A stretch of DNA of 64,000 nt, taken from the NCBI RefSeq assembly GCF_008065155.1, contig NZ_CP042819.1, forward strand, positions 2,548,922 through 2,612,921. The letters run 5' to 3'. Made by a program: the position numbers and the translations under genes. Below the pieces are notes generated by a model. The model did not search any database. It was not told the DNA's origin and worked only from the letters and a program-made list of their open reading frames with translations. This stretch comes from Octadecabacter sp. SW4 (GTDB lineage: Bacteria > Pseudomonadota > Alphaproteobacteria > Rhodobacterales > Rhodobacteraceae). This document shows positions 55,528 through 64,000 of this stretch, in pieces. Position 1 is the first letter of the stretch; each line of letters starts with the position of its first letter.

Positions 55528-56305
55528 AACCACCATCGACGTTAACCATCTGGCCGGTCATATAGCCCGCCTGAGGCGAAGCAAGAAACAGCATCGCATC
55601 GGCAATCTCGTCAGGTTCACACATGCGGCCAGCCATGATCAGCTCGCCCACACGTTTCTGGAATTCCTCGGAATGGTTGTTGAACACGGCCCCCGGCGCA
55701 ATGGTATTTACCGTCGCCTGCCGTTTCGCCCAATAACCCGCCAACCAGACAGTCAGCCCGTGAATCCCCGCCTTGGTCACGCCATAGGCACTGAAATTCT
55801 TGAACGGCATGCCATCGTAAATCGGGTGGTGCGCACCGTTCAGGGCATACATCGACGCCACGTTAACCAGCGTGCAAGGGTAGTTGCCAACAATATCGCG
55901 GTCCATCTGGCGCGCGACCATAAAGGCACCGGTCAGATTGACGTGCATCGTCTTGTTCCAGTCCTCAACCGAGGTATCCGCGAAATCGGGAAAGGATTTG
56001 CCCGCCCCCATCAGCATTTCGCCTGTGATCGCGGCATTGTTCAGCACCACATTCGGGTTCCAGCCATCGGCCATGACACGCTTGAAAATCTCGGTCACCT
56101 GGGCCTCGTCGCTGACATCCATATCGTAGAAACGGAAGTTTTCGTTGCCGTCATGGGCTGCCTTCAAGGCATCCGCCCGTGCGCCGGGCAGGTCCGTCGA
56201 CACGACCCGCGCGCCCTGTTCCAGCATCCGCCGCACATAGGTACTGCCCAAAACGCCCCCCGATCCGGTGATGAAAACGGTGCGCCCATCCAGTTGCTTG
56301 GTCAT
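55514..56305 (-). CDS. Short-chain dehydrogenase/reductase
   Basis: 263 aa. Rossmann GITGSGGVLGSTYV, NNAAITGE, catalytic Tyr/Lys in YGVTKAGIHGLTV, and the C-terminal NVDGG. Last gene of a four-gene minus-strand chain with neuA upstream (4-nt overlap). Similar SDRs sit beside CMP-sugar synthetases in nonulosonate loci (PtmA-like); the reaction is unknown. Confidence 0.85.
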   Translation of the reverse strand: MTKQLDGRTVFITGSGGVLGSTYVRRMLEQGARVVSTDLPGARADALKAAHDGNENFRFYDMDVSDEAQVTEIFKRVMADGWNPNVVLNNAAITGEMLMGAGKSFPDFADTSVEDWNKTMHVNLTGAFMVARQMDRDIVGNYPCTLVNVASMYALNGAHHPIYDGMPFKNFSAYGVTKAGIHGLTVWLAGYWAKRQATVNTIAPGAVFNNHSEEFQKRVGELIMAGRMCEPDEIADAMLFLASPQAGYMTGQMVNVDGGFSAW

Positions 56306-57006
56306 GCGGTCTCTCCTGTCAGGCGGTCCTTCATCAGGAATTCCACCAGTTTGAAATCAAGCGGGCTATCGATGTCCAGACAGCGTTCAGGGTCCATCAG
56401 ATAGGGGATGACGCGCCCGTCAAACAAGGACTTTGCGCGGCGCAGATAGTCCGGCGACACCACATAGGTGCTGGCGGCGTGCTCATAAACGACAGGTGCG
56501 GCCTGACGGGCCACAACCCCGCCGGGCAAGGGCTTGGACACATGCAGGGCACCCGTTTCATCGGGTTCGACCAGATTGAAGTAGGGGTTCTTGCGCGCTT
56601 GGCAGCACGACATCACCATGTCGGGGCGCTGCGCAAAAAACAGATCAAGTGCGGCGTCGATATCGCTGTCGGCGCGCAGCGGGGCCGTGCAATCAAGATC
56701 AAGAAAGGCATCAACCGGGCCGATGATCGCCTCGCTCGCCGCAAGCGCCTGTTGCCACACGCCCCATTTGCCAGCCGTGTCCGTGGCCAGTGCGGCAGGG
56801 CGCAGGCCGATATCCAGCGCACCCTTGTTCAACGCGTGTTCATATATTTCAGGATCATCCGTAGAGACCACGACCGCATCCACCTGCGCATTGGCAAACA
56901 ACTGGTCCAGCGACCAGTCAATCAACGGCTTGCCGCAAAGGTCGCGAAAGTTCTTGCGCGGCACACCTTTTGACCCGCCGCGCGCGCCAATCTCACCTAG
57001 GATCAT
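56302..57006 (-). CDS. neuA: CMP-nonulosonate (CMP-N-acetylneuraminate) cytidylyltransferase
   Basis: 234 aa. The signature ARGGSKGVPRKN at 8-19 and the CTP-binding GKPLIDWSLDQL, DLDCTAPLR, and DIDSPLDFKLVEF are intact. Activates a nonulosonate as its CMP sugar. Shares 4-nt overlaps with both the Gfo/Idh gene upstream and the SDR gene downstream. Specificity (Neu5Ac, Leg, Pse, Kdn) not determined from sequence. Confidence 0.89.
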   Translation of the reverse strand: MILGEIGARGGSKGVPRKNFRDLCGKPLIDWSLDQLFANAQVDAVVVSTDDPEIYEHALNKGALDIGLRPAALATDTAGKWGVWQQALAASEAIIGPVDAFLDLDCTAPLRADSDIDAALDLFFAQRPDMVMSCCQARKNPYFNLVEPDETGALHVSKPLPGGVVARQAAPVVYEHAASTYVVSPDYLRRAKSLFDGRVIPYLMDPERCLDIDSPLDFKLVEFLMKDRLTGETA

Positions 57007-57926
57007 GGGTAATCTCCTGTAATCATGCCGCTAAATCGCCGCGCTTCCCAAGCCTGCGCGATCAGGGCACAACTGGTGCCGACGCGATCAAGACGCGGCA
57101 GATGGTCAATGTCAGACGTCGCACGCCCGTCGACCAGGGCAAGAAAATCGCGCATCGCGTCCAGAAACATGTCGTTGCGTTCAAACGTCCAGTCGCGGGC
57201 CTGTGCGCCCTGCCCGCTGTCCATCACCAGCGTGCCGCCGATGAAATCCAGATCAACCGTGCCGCCCGTCCCGCGCAGGGCAATCCGGCGCAAGGACACA
57301 GGCGACAGATAATCCATCGCAACGGTCCCCTGCGCGCCACCACCGGCCAGCGCGATCCGGCTGGCAAAATCAACGCCTGCGAAATCAGCGTGGCCCAGCG
57401 CATCGACACCGCGCAGCCCGACATCGGGAAACAGACAATGCGCCATGTCCAACTCGTGACACAGGTCCAGCAAGACCCCGCCCCCTTCGGGCCGCGCGGC
57501 ATAGCTGCCTGCAAAGCTCCAGTTCTGTCGCCACTGGCGCACATCATGACCGATTTCCAGCGAAAAGCCATAAACGCCAGACAGGTCCATCTGCGCCAGA
57601 TCACGAAACGCAGGGTGATAGCGCATCATGAACCCGACAAGACAGCGCTCGGCCAATGGGGCCGCGATGGTCATCATGTGCGCCAGATCATCCGCACGGT
57701 AGGCTAATGGTTTTTCGACATAAAACGGCAGGTCTCGGGCCGCACAAAGCGTCACGATTTCCGCGCGCACCTGCGTCGCGGTGGCGATCACAACCGCAGA
57801 TGCACCCTCCAGATCGGCAGGCCTGAACGCGCGCCATCCGACCAGCCGCGCCTTGACGCCCAGCGTTTCCAGATTGCCGAAGTGGCGCTTGCCGATTGAT
57901 CCGGCACCGATGACGACAACGGTCAT
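57003..57926 (-). CDS. Gfo/Idh/MocA-family oxidoreductase
   Basis: 307 aa. N-terminal Rossmann VVVIGAGSIGKRHFGNLETLG, the EKPLA motif (FYVEKPLAY) with the catalytic Lys, and a C-terminal alpha/beta domain with LDLCHELDM. Acts on a sugar or nucleotide sugar with NAD(P). Placed between a phosphatase and neuA by 4-nt overlaps, so it likely takes part in the same nonulosonate pathway or its modification. Confidence 0.85.
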   Translation of the reverse strand: MTVVVIGAGSIGKRHFGNLETLGVKARLVGWRAFRPADLEGASAVVIATATQVRAEIVTLCAARDLPFYVEKPLAYRADDLAHMMTIAAPLAERCLVGFMMRYHPAFRDLAQMDLSGVYGFSLEIGHDVRQWRQNWSFAGSYAARPEGGGVLLDLCHELDMAHCLFPDVGLRGVDALGHADFAGVDFASRIALAGGGAQGTVAMDYLSPVSLRRIALRGTGGTVDLDFIGGTLVMDSGQGAQARDWTFERNDMFLDAMRDFLALVDGRATSDIDHLPRLDRVGTSCALIAQAWEARRFSGMITGDYP

Positions 57927-58615
57927 GTACTTGCCCCCTTGATCCCGCTTTTCCAGTCACCGCCCCTGCGCCACAACGCAAAGGACGCCGTAATCGCATC
58001 GCGATCATAGGCCGTGGCGACCCAGTCTTCAAAACTGATCCCGGTGGCGTCACGCGCAACAATATAGACGCGGAACACGTGATCCAGCACGCCCGCACTG
58101 GACCGTTTGAAATGCACGTGCCGCCAGTGCATCTGCTGCAACGCTTCCTCAACGCTGCGGCCCTCGATCATGACCAGATAAAGCACCGCTGCGATACCCG
58201 TGCGATCCGCACCCGACTTGCAGTGAAACACGAAAGGTTTTTCCGCGTCCTGAAACGCCGCCCTGAGGCTGGCAAAAGCATCTTTGCGCGGTGCCATGCG
58301 TGACCCGAAACCACGGGCGTAAACAAGGCGCAAACCCAACGCCTTGCAGGCTTCGGCCTCAAGCAGCATCGGGCTTTTGTCGATTTCTGCACGCAGAGAA
58401 ATCACCGTCTTGATGCCCATCGCCTTATAGCGTTTCAGGCGCGCCGGGGACGGATGGTTCGATCGCCAGACGCCAGGTGCGATTTCGTGCAGGTTCCACC
58501 ACCAGTGGCGGATAACGGCATGGTCAATGAACTGGAAATGCCACCACGCCTTGCGCCGCCCTTGGGGTGTTGACAAAACATGGGTCATCTTGGGCTTGCG
58601 TCGCGTGTCATTCAT
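57923..58615 (-). CDS. Dual-specificity/tyrosine phosphatase-like protein
   Basis: 230 aa. Catalytic loop HCKSGADRTG (Cys132, Arg138; CX5R) with YKAMGIKTVISLR upstream, as in bacterial DSP/PTP-like enzymes including those next to surface-polysaccharide genes. Basic N-terminus. Start MNDTRR (58615) is preferred to the longer frame. First gene of the chain phosphatase - Gfo/Idh - neuA - SDR, with ATGA overlaps. Substrate could be a sugar phosphate or a protein; unknown. Confidence 0.83.
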   Translation of the reverse strand: MNDTRRKPKMTHVLSTPQGRRKAWWHFQFIDHAVIRHWWWNLHEIAPGVWRSNHPSPARLKRYKAMGIKTVISLRAEIDKSPMLLEAEACKALGLRLVYARGFGSRMAPRKDAFASLRAAFQDAEKPFVFHCKSGADRTGIAAVLYLVMIEGRSVEEALQQMHWRHVHFKRSSAGVLDHVFRVYIVARDATGISFEDWVATAYDRDAITASFALWRRGGDWKSGIKGAST

Positions 58616-58747
58616 CGCGACAGCATTAGCCCCGCGCCCACCTGCCTGCAAGTGATGTGCAAAAATGCACGTTCCGCCGCTATTCCTGCGTGTTGTCAGC
58701 AAGGCCACGTCGCCCTATCTGCATCCTAGACCTCACAGGAGACTGCC

Positions 58748-59659
58748 ATGTCGATCCGCCCGATTCTTGAAAAACGCCACGCCATCCCGACGATGGAAGG
58801 GGCTGGCGTCAAACTGCACCGCGCCTTTGGGTTTCAGGACCCGTCAGAACTTGACCCGTTTTTGCTGTTTGACGACTTTCGCAACGAAAACCCGCGCGAT
58901 TTTGAAAAGGGGTTTCCGTGGCATCCGCACCGCGGCATCGAAACCATAACCTATGTGCTCAATGGCACGGTCGACCACAGCGACAGCCTTGGCAACGAAG
59001 GCTCGCTTGGGGCGGGGGATGTGCAATGGATGACGGCCGGATCGGGCATCCTGCATCAGGAAATGCCGCACGGAAACGCTGCCGGGCAAATGCATGGGTT
59101 CCAGCTGTGGGGCAACCTGCCATCAAGCCTCAAGATGACCGCGCCACGCTATCAAGACGTGCAAGGCACCGAAATTCCCGAAATCATCGATGATGACGGC
59201 ACCCGCGTCAAAGTCATCACCGGTGAATTCTGGGGCAAGCGCGGCCCCGTGGACGGGATCGCCGCCGATCCGCAATATCTGGATGTGTTCGTGCCCGCCG
59301 GCGTCAAAAAGACATTTCGGATCGACACCTACCGCCGCGCCTTCGCCTATGTTTTCGAAGGCACGGCCGCCTTTGCCGATGCCAGCCCGCCGTCCGGTAT
59401 TTTGCTGGAAAAAGAGGTCATGGGCGAGGAAGTCAACATCCGCGACATGTCAGGTGACCGCACCCTGATCCGGTTCGGCACCGGCGAAGAAGTCACCGTG
59501 CAGGCAGGCGAAAACGGTGTGCGCTTTTTGTTGATTTCCGGCGCGCCAATCGAAGAACCCGTGGCATGGCACGGCCCGATCGTAATGAATACCCGTGCCG
59601 AATTGCAACAGGCGATCAATGACCTGAACAACGGCACCTTCATCAAGCCCGCGCACTGA
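58748..59659 (+). CDS. Pirin-family protein
   Basis: 303 aa bicupin. Metal ligands His59 and His61 (WHPHRGIET) and His103/Glu105 (ILHQEMPHG) match the pirin site; the second cupin follows. Bacterial pirins are quercetinase-like or regulators; role here unknown. ATG after AGGAG. The last 19 nt of the gene, including the stop, are the first part of a 57-bp tandem repeat. Confidence 0.9.
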   Translation: MSIRPILEKRHAIPTMEGAGVKLHRAFGFQDPSELDPFLLFDDFRNENPRDFEKGFPWHPHRGIETITYVLNGTVDHSDSLGNEGSLGAGDVQWMTAGSGILHQEMPHGNAAGQMHGFQLWGNLPSSLKMTAPRYQDVQGTEIPEIIDDDGTRVKVITGEFWGKRGPVDGIAADPQYLDVFVPAGVKKTFRIDTYRRAFAYVFEGTAAFADASPPSGILLEKEVMGEEVNIRDMSGDRTLIRFGTGEEVTVQAGENGVRFLLISGAPIEEPVAWHGPIVMNTRAELQQAINDLNNGTFIKPAH

Positions 59660-59827
59660 TCGCAAAAACCGGTGCCCACTTTTTCCTGTGCGCGGCGCAT
59701 CAAGCCCGCGCACTGATCGCAAAAACCGGTGCCCACTTTTTCCTGTGCGCGGCGCATCAAGCCCGCGCATTGATCGCAAAAACCGGTGCCCGCTTTTTCC
59801 TGCGCGCGGCGCATCAAGCCCGCGCAC
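59641..59827. repeat. 57-bp tandem repeat, three copies plus a 16-bp partial
   Basis: Units 59641-59697, 59698-59754, 59755-59811 and a partial from 59812. Copies 1 and 2 are identical; copy 3 differs at three positions (CACTGA to CATTGA, CCACTT to CCGCTT, TGTGCG to TGCGCG). The first unit overlaps the 3' end and stop of the pirin gene, the rest lies between pirin and rimO. Confidence 0.97.
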
Positions 59828-59869
59828 GAAAGGCTTTCCTTGGCGCACGGGGCGGCGTAACAGGGCGGC

Positions 59870-61243
59870 ATGTCACAGAACCCGCCCAATCTCCGCCCCG
59901 ATCTTGCCAATGCGCGCATCAGCGAAACCCGCCGCGAGGGCCAGCCGACCATCGGCATGGTGTCGCTTGGCTGCCCCAAGGCGCTGGTCGATAGCGAACG
60001 TATCCTCACCCGCCTGCGCGCCGAGGGCTACGCGATTTCGCCCGATTACGCCGGTGCCGATGCGGTGATCGTCAACACCTGCGGGTTCCTTGACAGCGCC
60101 AAGGCCGAAAGCCTTGATGCGATTGGCGAGGCGCTGGTTGAAAACGGCAAGGTCATCGTCACCGGCTGTCTCGGGGCCGAGCCGGATTATATCCGCGAAC
60201 ACCACCCGAAAATCCTCGCCGTGACGGGACCGCACCAATACGAACAGGTGCTGGATGCCGTGCACGATGTGGTCCCACCCAGCCCCGATCCGTTCATTGA
60301 TCTGCTGCCTGCATCGGGCGTGTCCCTGACCCCGCGCCACTATAGTTACCTGAAAATCTCCGAGGGCTGTAACCACAAGTGCAAGTTCTGCATCATCCCC
60401 GACATGCGCGGGCGGCTGGCGTCACGCCCCGCCAAGGCCGTGCTGCGCGAAGCGGAAAAGCTGGTTGAAAACGGGGTGAAGGAACTGCTGGTGATCAGTC
60501 AGGATACCAGCGCCTATGGCACCGACTGGCCCGCCGACCAGCGCCGCGGGCTGACCGAACAACCGATCACAACGCTGGCCCGCGATCTCGGTGGCCTTGG
60601 TGCATGGGTGCGCCTGCACTACGTTTACCCCTACCCCCATGTGCGCGAGATTATTCCCCTTATGACCGACGGGCTGATCCTGCCCTATCTGGATATCCCG
60701 TTCCAACACGCCCACCCCGACACCCTGCGCCGCATGGCCCGCCCCGCGCACGCCGAACGCACGCTTGATCGCATCGCTGAATGGCGCGGGATTTGCCCCG
60801 ACATCACCCTGCGCTCGACCTTTATCGTTGGCTACCCCGGCGAAACCGAGGCCGAGTTTCAGCACCTGCTCGACTGGATGGACGAGGCACAACTCGATCG
60901 CGTCGGCTGTTTTCAGTATGAAGACGTGGCAGGCGCACGCAGCAACGCCCTGCCCGATCATGTGGCCGATGAGGTCAAACAAGAGCGCTGGGACCGTTTC
61001 ATGGAAAAAGCCCAAGCGATTTCCGAAGCGAAACTCGCCGCAAAAGTGGGCCAGCGCATGGAGGTGATCGTGGACGACATCGACGCCGACGGCATCGCCA
61101 CCTGCCGCACCAAGGCCGACGCCCCCGAGATCGACGGGAACCTGTTTATTGATGAAGGGACCGAAGGGTTATCGGTTGGGGATATCGTGACGGTCGAAGT
61201 GGACGAAGCAGGCGAGTATGATTTGTGGGGATGTTTGGTTTGA
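59870..61243 (+). CDS. rimO: Ribosomal protein S12 methylthiotransferase
   Basis: 457 aa. Radical-SAM motif CNHKCKFC, N-terminal methylthiotransferase cysteines (LGCPKA, NTCGFLD, GCLGAEP) and TRAM domain at the C-terminus. Methylthiolates Asp89 of S12. Full length and intact, in contrast to its paralogue miaB in this window. Confidence 0.95.
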   Translation: MSQNPPNLRPDLANARISETRREGQPTIGMVSLGCPKALVDSERILTRLRAEGYAISPDYAGADAVIVNTCGFLDSAKAESLDAIGEALVENGKVIVTGCLGAEPDYIREHHPKILAVTGPHQYEQVLDAVHDVVPPSPDPFIDLLPASGVSLTPRHYSYLKISEGCNHKCKFCIIPDMRGRLASRPAKAVLREAEKLVENGVKELLVISQDTSAYGTDWPADQRRGLTEQPITTLARDLGGLGAWVRLHYVYPYPHVREIIPLMTDGLILPYLDIPFQHAHPDTLRRMARPAHAERTLDRIAEWRGICPDITLRSTFIVGYPGETEAEFQHLLDWMDEAQLDRVGCFQYEDVAGARSNALPDHVADEVKQERWDRFMEKAQAISEAKLAAKVGQRMEVIVDDIDADGIATCRTKADAPEIDGNLFIDEGTEGLSVGDIVTVEVDEAGEYDLWGCLV

Positions 61244-61416
61244 CGTCGGCTTGATGGGACGAAGTTGTCTTTGAAAGACCTTGTCTTAATGACCGCTTAC
61301 AGCCCGAAGCGGACGCTCGTATCTATGCGAAAAATGTGGGATAAAGTCATTGTCGAATTGTCAAGTGCTGCCTCGGGCAGGACATTGGCCCAAAGATCAG
61401 CAGTGAGAAAACAGTA

Positions 61417-62070
61417 TTGAAGGCGGTAGCATTGAGCGAAGAGGAACAGCTTGAGGTGATGCGATATTGGGTTTCCGAGGCCAGCAAAGCTCGAAGAAAC
61501 ATTGCCTTCATTCGAGGCTTTGAGGAAATTCGAAGACGTTACGTTGAAAGTGTGTCTCCAACAGAAGAACCTAAAGACCCCGCCTATAATGCTGTCGCAC
61601 GGGTATCTATAGCGGTGCTAAATGTTGTCTTGGATGCTCTAATATCATTTTCATTCAAAGCGTTCGACCAAGCCTCGCAAGCCAGCCTAACAAGACTCAA
61701 GAACGCCTTATTACGTAACGCGGCCAATGATGACTGCCACGATACCGTTAACGAGGCATTCAAGCAGTTTCAAAGAAATGAAAAGGTGGTCTTGGAAGAG
61801 CTTACAAGGCTTCGAAATAAGTTGATTGCTCATATTGATTACGATTTCGTGCTAGATCCCAAGCAGGAAAGTCTGAAAATCAAAGAAGTCTTGCTGGCCA
61901 CCGACATGATCATAGGCCTTGTAGATGTCCTCGCCGCCCAATTCGAAAAGATCGGGACAGTCGAAAGTTCAAACGTTTCTGGCAATTCCCTCGTGATCAC
62001 ACCTACCAAATTTGCAGAGACGGACGCTGAAGAATTTTGGCGGGTAACTTTTTGTAATTGGGCGAAATAG
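61417..62070 (+). CDS. AbiU2-like HEPN-domain protein
   Basis: 217 aa, AT-rich with codons unlike neighbours. The helical protein carries RNKLIAHIDYD, R133-x5-H139, which is the RX4-6H motif of HEPN ribonucleases and closely like the RNK-x2-AH-(L/I)D of AbiU2-type proteins. No antitoxin or partner was seen beside it. Start at TTG 61417 is tentative; the first ATG (61459) is poorly spaced from GAGG. Possible defence or toxin gene acquired by transfer; activity unproven. Confidence 0.68.
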   Translation: MKAVALSEEEQLEVMRYWVSEASKARRNIAFIRGFEEIRRRYVESVSPTEEPKDPAYNAVARVSIAVLNVVLDALISFSFKAFDQASQASLTRLKNALLRNAANDDCHDTVNEAFKQFQRNEKVVLEELTRLRNKLIAHIDYDFVLDPKQESLKIKEVLLATDMIIGLVDVLAAQFEKIGTVESSNVSGNSLVITPTKFAETDAEEFWRVTFCNWAK

Positions 62071-62430
62071 TTGGGGTAGAGAGACGGTGACGAGAACGTA
62101 ATTGAGAGCCTGATTTCCGCCTTCGCCTCAAGGTTTGCAAACTCCGCTTCCTGCGCATTTCTGCCATTCATCTAATCGCAGCATATGTCAATTTGGACCC
62201 AAAGCGGAAACCCCGCGCTTCACCTTTCCCGACCGCCCCCATGGGCGGGGGCTTCACCCCCACCCGCGCACGGGCTGCCTTCCTTGCCAACGCCCCCGCC
62301 CCGCTCATGTTAGGTCCGGCCCACACCGATCCCCAAACCAACCCAAACTATGCTATACTCCCACTTTCCCCGTCATCATGCCGCGGGGACACATGTCTGC
62401 CAATTCACGCGCATGAGGGAGGATGACACG
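62071..62430. other. Intergenic region upstream of the small ABM-like gene
   Basis: About 360 nt with no gene. Contains a CGCCC-CCAT-GGGCG hairpin near 62232-62245 within a C/G-rich strand-asymmetric stretch, and a TATACT -10-like hexamer at 62354-62359 that may start transcription of the next gene. Nothing else recognised. Confidence 0.45.
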
Positions 62431-62718
62431 ATGTATGCACGCATTACACCATACAAGATGAAGCCCGGTTCCAAGGCTGCCGCGACCCAGATCATGGAAA
62501 CCCTGAAGGACCGCATTATGGCCCTGCCCGGTCAGCAAAGTTTCCTGAATGTCATGAATGACAACGACGGATCCGGCTATGTGATTTCGACCACCAACAT
62601 TGCCGAAGCAACACCGGAAACGGTTGAAAAGGTCAATGCCCTTTGGGCGAACTTCAAGGACCATTTGGTCGAAGAACCCAGCGCAAAAATCTACGAAGTG
62701 GTTGCCGACTGGTCCTAG
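62431..62718 (+). CDS. Small ABM-like (dimeric alpha-beta barrel) protein
   Basis: 95 aa. The MYARITPYKMKPGSKAAATQIMETLKDRIMALPGQQSFLNVMNDNDGSGYVIS pattern (strand-helix-strand with a central Gly-rich turn) resembles antibiotic-biosynthesis-monooxygenase-fold proteins. GGAGG 7-11 nt upstream. Function unknown. Confidence 0.78.
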   Translation: MYARITPYKMKPGSKAAATQIMETLKDRIMALPGQQSFLNVMNDNDGSGYVISTTNIAEATPETVEKVNALWANFKDHLVEEPSAKIYEVVADWS

Positions 62719-62753
62719 GCGGTCAGACGCGAGGGCGGGCCAAACTGCCCTCG

Positions 62754-63104
62754 CTAAGGCGCCTCAAACCAAACCCGCACCGCGTCCTGCACCCGCCGGA
62801 AACGGTCCCCACCCAGATGCACACCGCCGAACCAGCGCGTGACGACGATAATCTCGCCCACGCGACCTTCGCGTTCCAGCATCCGCAGGATCACCATGCC
62901 TGCGCCCGCCTCCCCGTCGTCATTCTTTAACGGCGTCCCGTCAGGCAACAGCACAGCCCATGTGTTATGCGTCGCACGCGTGAATTTCTTGCGCCGTGTC
63001 AGTGTCTTGATGAACGCCTTGGCATCATCAGCCGACCCGCAAGGCCCGCCCGACACCGCGTATTTCGACCCGCGGTCGGTAAAGATGTTTTCAATCACCC
63101 GCAT
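62754..63104 (-). CDS. IMPACT/YigZ-family protein
   Basis: 116 aa. The core TDRGSKYAVSGGP ... HNTWAVLL ... KNDDGEAGAGMVILRMLE ... VVTRWFGGVHLGGDRFRRV is the IMPACT (UPF0029) N-terminal domain; full YigZ has a further C-terminal domain, which is missing here as in other short family members. Start taken at 63104; an ATG at 63134 would add ten residues. Confidence 0.8.
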   Translation of the reverse strand: MRVIENIFTDRGSKYAVSGGPCGSADDAKAFIKTLTRRKKFTRATHNTWAVLLPDGTPLKNDDGEAGAGMVILRMLEREGRVGEIIVVTRWFGGVHLGGDRFRRVQDAVRVWFEAP

Positions 63105-63193
63105 CCCCGCAACCTGACCAAACCGTTGACCCATATCAAGGCGCTGTGCGGCGGTTTCTGCTAGGCTGATGCAAACAAAACGAGAGGGACTTC

Positions 63194-64000
63194 ATGACAA
63201 CTGCTGTAGCCAAATCACCCGCCATCAAACGTCCGACACTGCCTGCCAAGCTTGCCCGCCGCCCCTACGAGGCGGAGAAGGCGCAGCTTCAGGCTGAACT
63301 CCTCAAGGTGCAAATCTGGGCGCAGGAAACCGGCCAGAAATTTGTGCTGCTGTTTGAAGGGCGCGATGCGGCTGGCAAGGGCGGCACGATCAAACGCTTT
63401 ACCGAACACCTGAACCCGCGCGCGGCCCGTGTCGTGGCCCTGAACAAACCCAGCGACGAAGAGCGCGGCCAGTGGTATTTCCAACGCTATATCGAACACC
63501 TGCCCACGGCGGGCGAAATGGTGCTTTATGACCGTTCCTGGTATAATCGCGCGGGCGTGGAACGGGTCATGGGCTTCTGCAAACCCGAAGAATATCTGGA
63601 ATTCATGCGCCAGACGCCGGAATTTGAACGGATGCTTACGCGCTCGGGCATCCGCATGTATAAATACTGGTTTTCCGTCACCCAAAGCGAACAAAAGCGC
63701 CGCTTTGACAGCCGCGAGACCGACCCGCTGAAACAGTGGAAACTGTCGCCCATTGATAAGGCCTCCCTGAACAAATGGGGCGACTATACCGAGGCCAAAG
63801 AGGCGATGTTCTTTTACACCGACACGGCCGATGCGCCCTGGACGGTGGTGAAATCCAACGACAAGAAACGCGCGCGGCTCAACTGTATGCGCCACTTCCT
63901 GTCAACGCTCGACTATCCCGGCAAAGACCCCGACATTGCCCGCGCACCTGATCCGGCCATCGTCGGACCAGCCGCCAAGGTGATCCACAACGCCGACCAC
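63194..64000 (+). CDS. ppk2: Polyphosphate kinase 2, C-terminus beyond window
   Basis: 269 codons seen, running off the right edge. Walker A EGRDAAGKGGTIKR (about 55-68) and Walker B YDRSWYNRAG (about 113-122) are those of PPK2, which uses polyphosphate to phosphorylate GDP/ADP. ATG at 63194 after GAGAGGGAC. The IMPACT-family gene is divergent. Confidence 0.93.
   Translation, partial: MTTAVAKSPAIKRPTLPAKLARRPYEAEKAQLQAELLKVQIWAQETGQKFVLLFEGRDAAGKGGTIKRFTEHLNPRAARVVALNKPSDEERGQWYFQRYIEHLPTAGEMVLYDRSWYNRAGVERVMGFCKPEEYLEFMRQTPEFERMLTRSGIRMYKYWFSVTQSEQKRRFDSRETDPLKQWKLSPIDKASLNKWGDYTEAKEAMFFYTDTADAPWTVVKSNDKKRARLNCMRHFLSTLDYPGKDPDIARAPDPAIVGPAAKVIHNADH

Noticed and set aside
59641..59827. Possible CRISPR-like array
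   Set aside because: The units abut with no unique spacers and one overlaps a coding end, so it is a plain tandem repeat.

Overview
The window is a GC-rich alphaproteobacterial chromosome segment, almost certainly from the Rhodobacterales (Roseobacter group). Supporting signs are the order irr / fabA-fabB / fabI, a gcrA cell-cycle regulator, the block trpF-lapA-ihfB-rpsA ... cmk-aroA, the order miaB ... phoH-ybeY-corC-lnt-metK, and a SAM/SAH-type riboswitch directly in front of metK. No rRNA, tRNA, CRISPR array, prophage or complete insertion sequence was seen. About 65 protein genes are supported, most of them housekeeping.

Layout. 1-7.8 kb: start of ychF, trpA, an alpha-hydroxy-acid (lactate) dehydrogenase, an MFS transporter, rplY-pth, a DUF2332 gene, a beta-lactamase-fold hydrolase and a DUF2237 gene. 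7.8-9.3 kb: an unusual three-gene unit with two exported proteins ending in long polyaspartate tails plus a membrane-anchored LuxR-type regulator. 9.5-22.4 kb: trpB, trpF, lapA-like, ihfB, rpsA, an outer-membrane beta-barrel, small enzymes, cmk with an unlisted 38-residue membrane ORF, aroA, trmB and metK. 22.4-29.2 kb: lnt (frameshifted), corC, ybeY, phoH, a lipoprotein/OmpA pair and miaB (frameshifted at its 3' end). 29.3-39.1 kb: a solitary REP-associated transposase between matched palindromes, irr, fabA, fabB and fabI, interrupted by a small membrane gene and by a CadC-like regulator/secreted-protein pair, then an M50 protease and gnd. 39.3-47.6 kb: Nudix, Pit phosphate transporter, argD-GNAT-argF behind an arginine-codon leader peptide, EamA exporter, ABC-2 permease, gcrA and cytochrome b561.

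47.6-58.6 kb is the main accessory region, a nonulosonate (sialic acid type) surface-glycan locus. It holds a lipid A-type acyltransferase, neuB, a methyltransferase, a GT29-type sialyltransferase with all four sialylmotifs, a second glycosyltransferase, neuC and two tandem Kdo-transferase-like genes. A separate minus-strand chain follows (phosphatase, Gfo/Idh oxidoreductase, neuA, SDR) whose genes are joined by three successive 4-nt overlaps. NeuC, NeuB and NeuA would make a CMP-activated nonulosonate. The GT29 enzyme and the KdtA-like enzymes are candidates for placing it on the lipid A/LPS core.

58.7-64 kb: pirin followed by a 57-bp tandem repeat, rimO, an AT-rich islet with an AbiU2-like HEPN gene, a small conserved gene, an IMPACT-family gene and the start of ppk2.

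Most interesting: the polyaspartate unit, the GT29/double KdtA sialic-acid locus, the arginine leader peptide in front of argD, the metK riboswitch, and two homopolymer frameshifts (lnt, miaB) that may be either real or sequencing errors.
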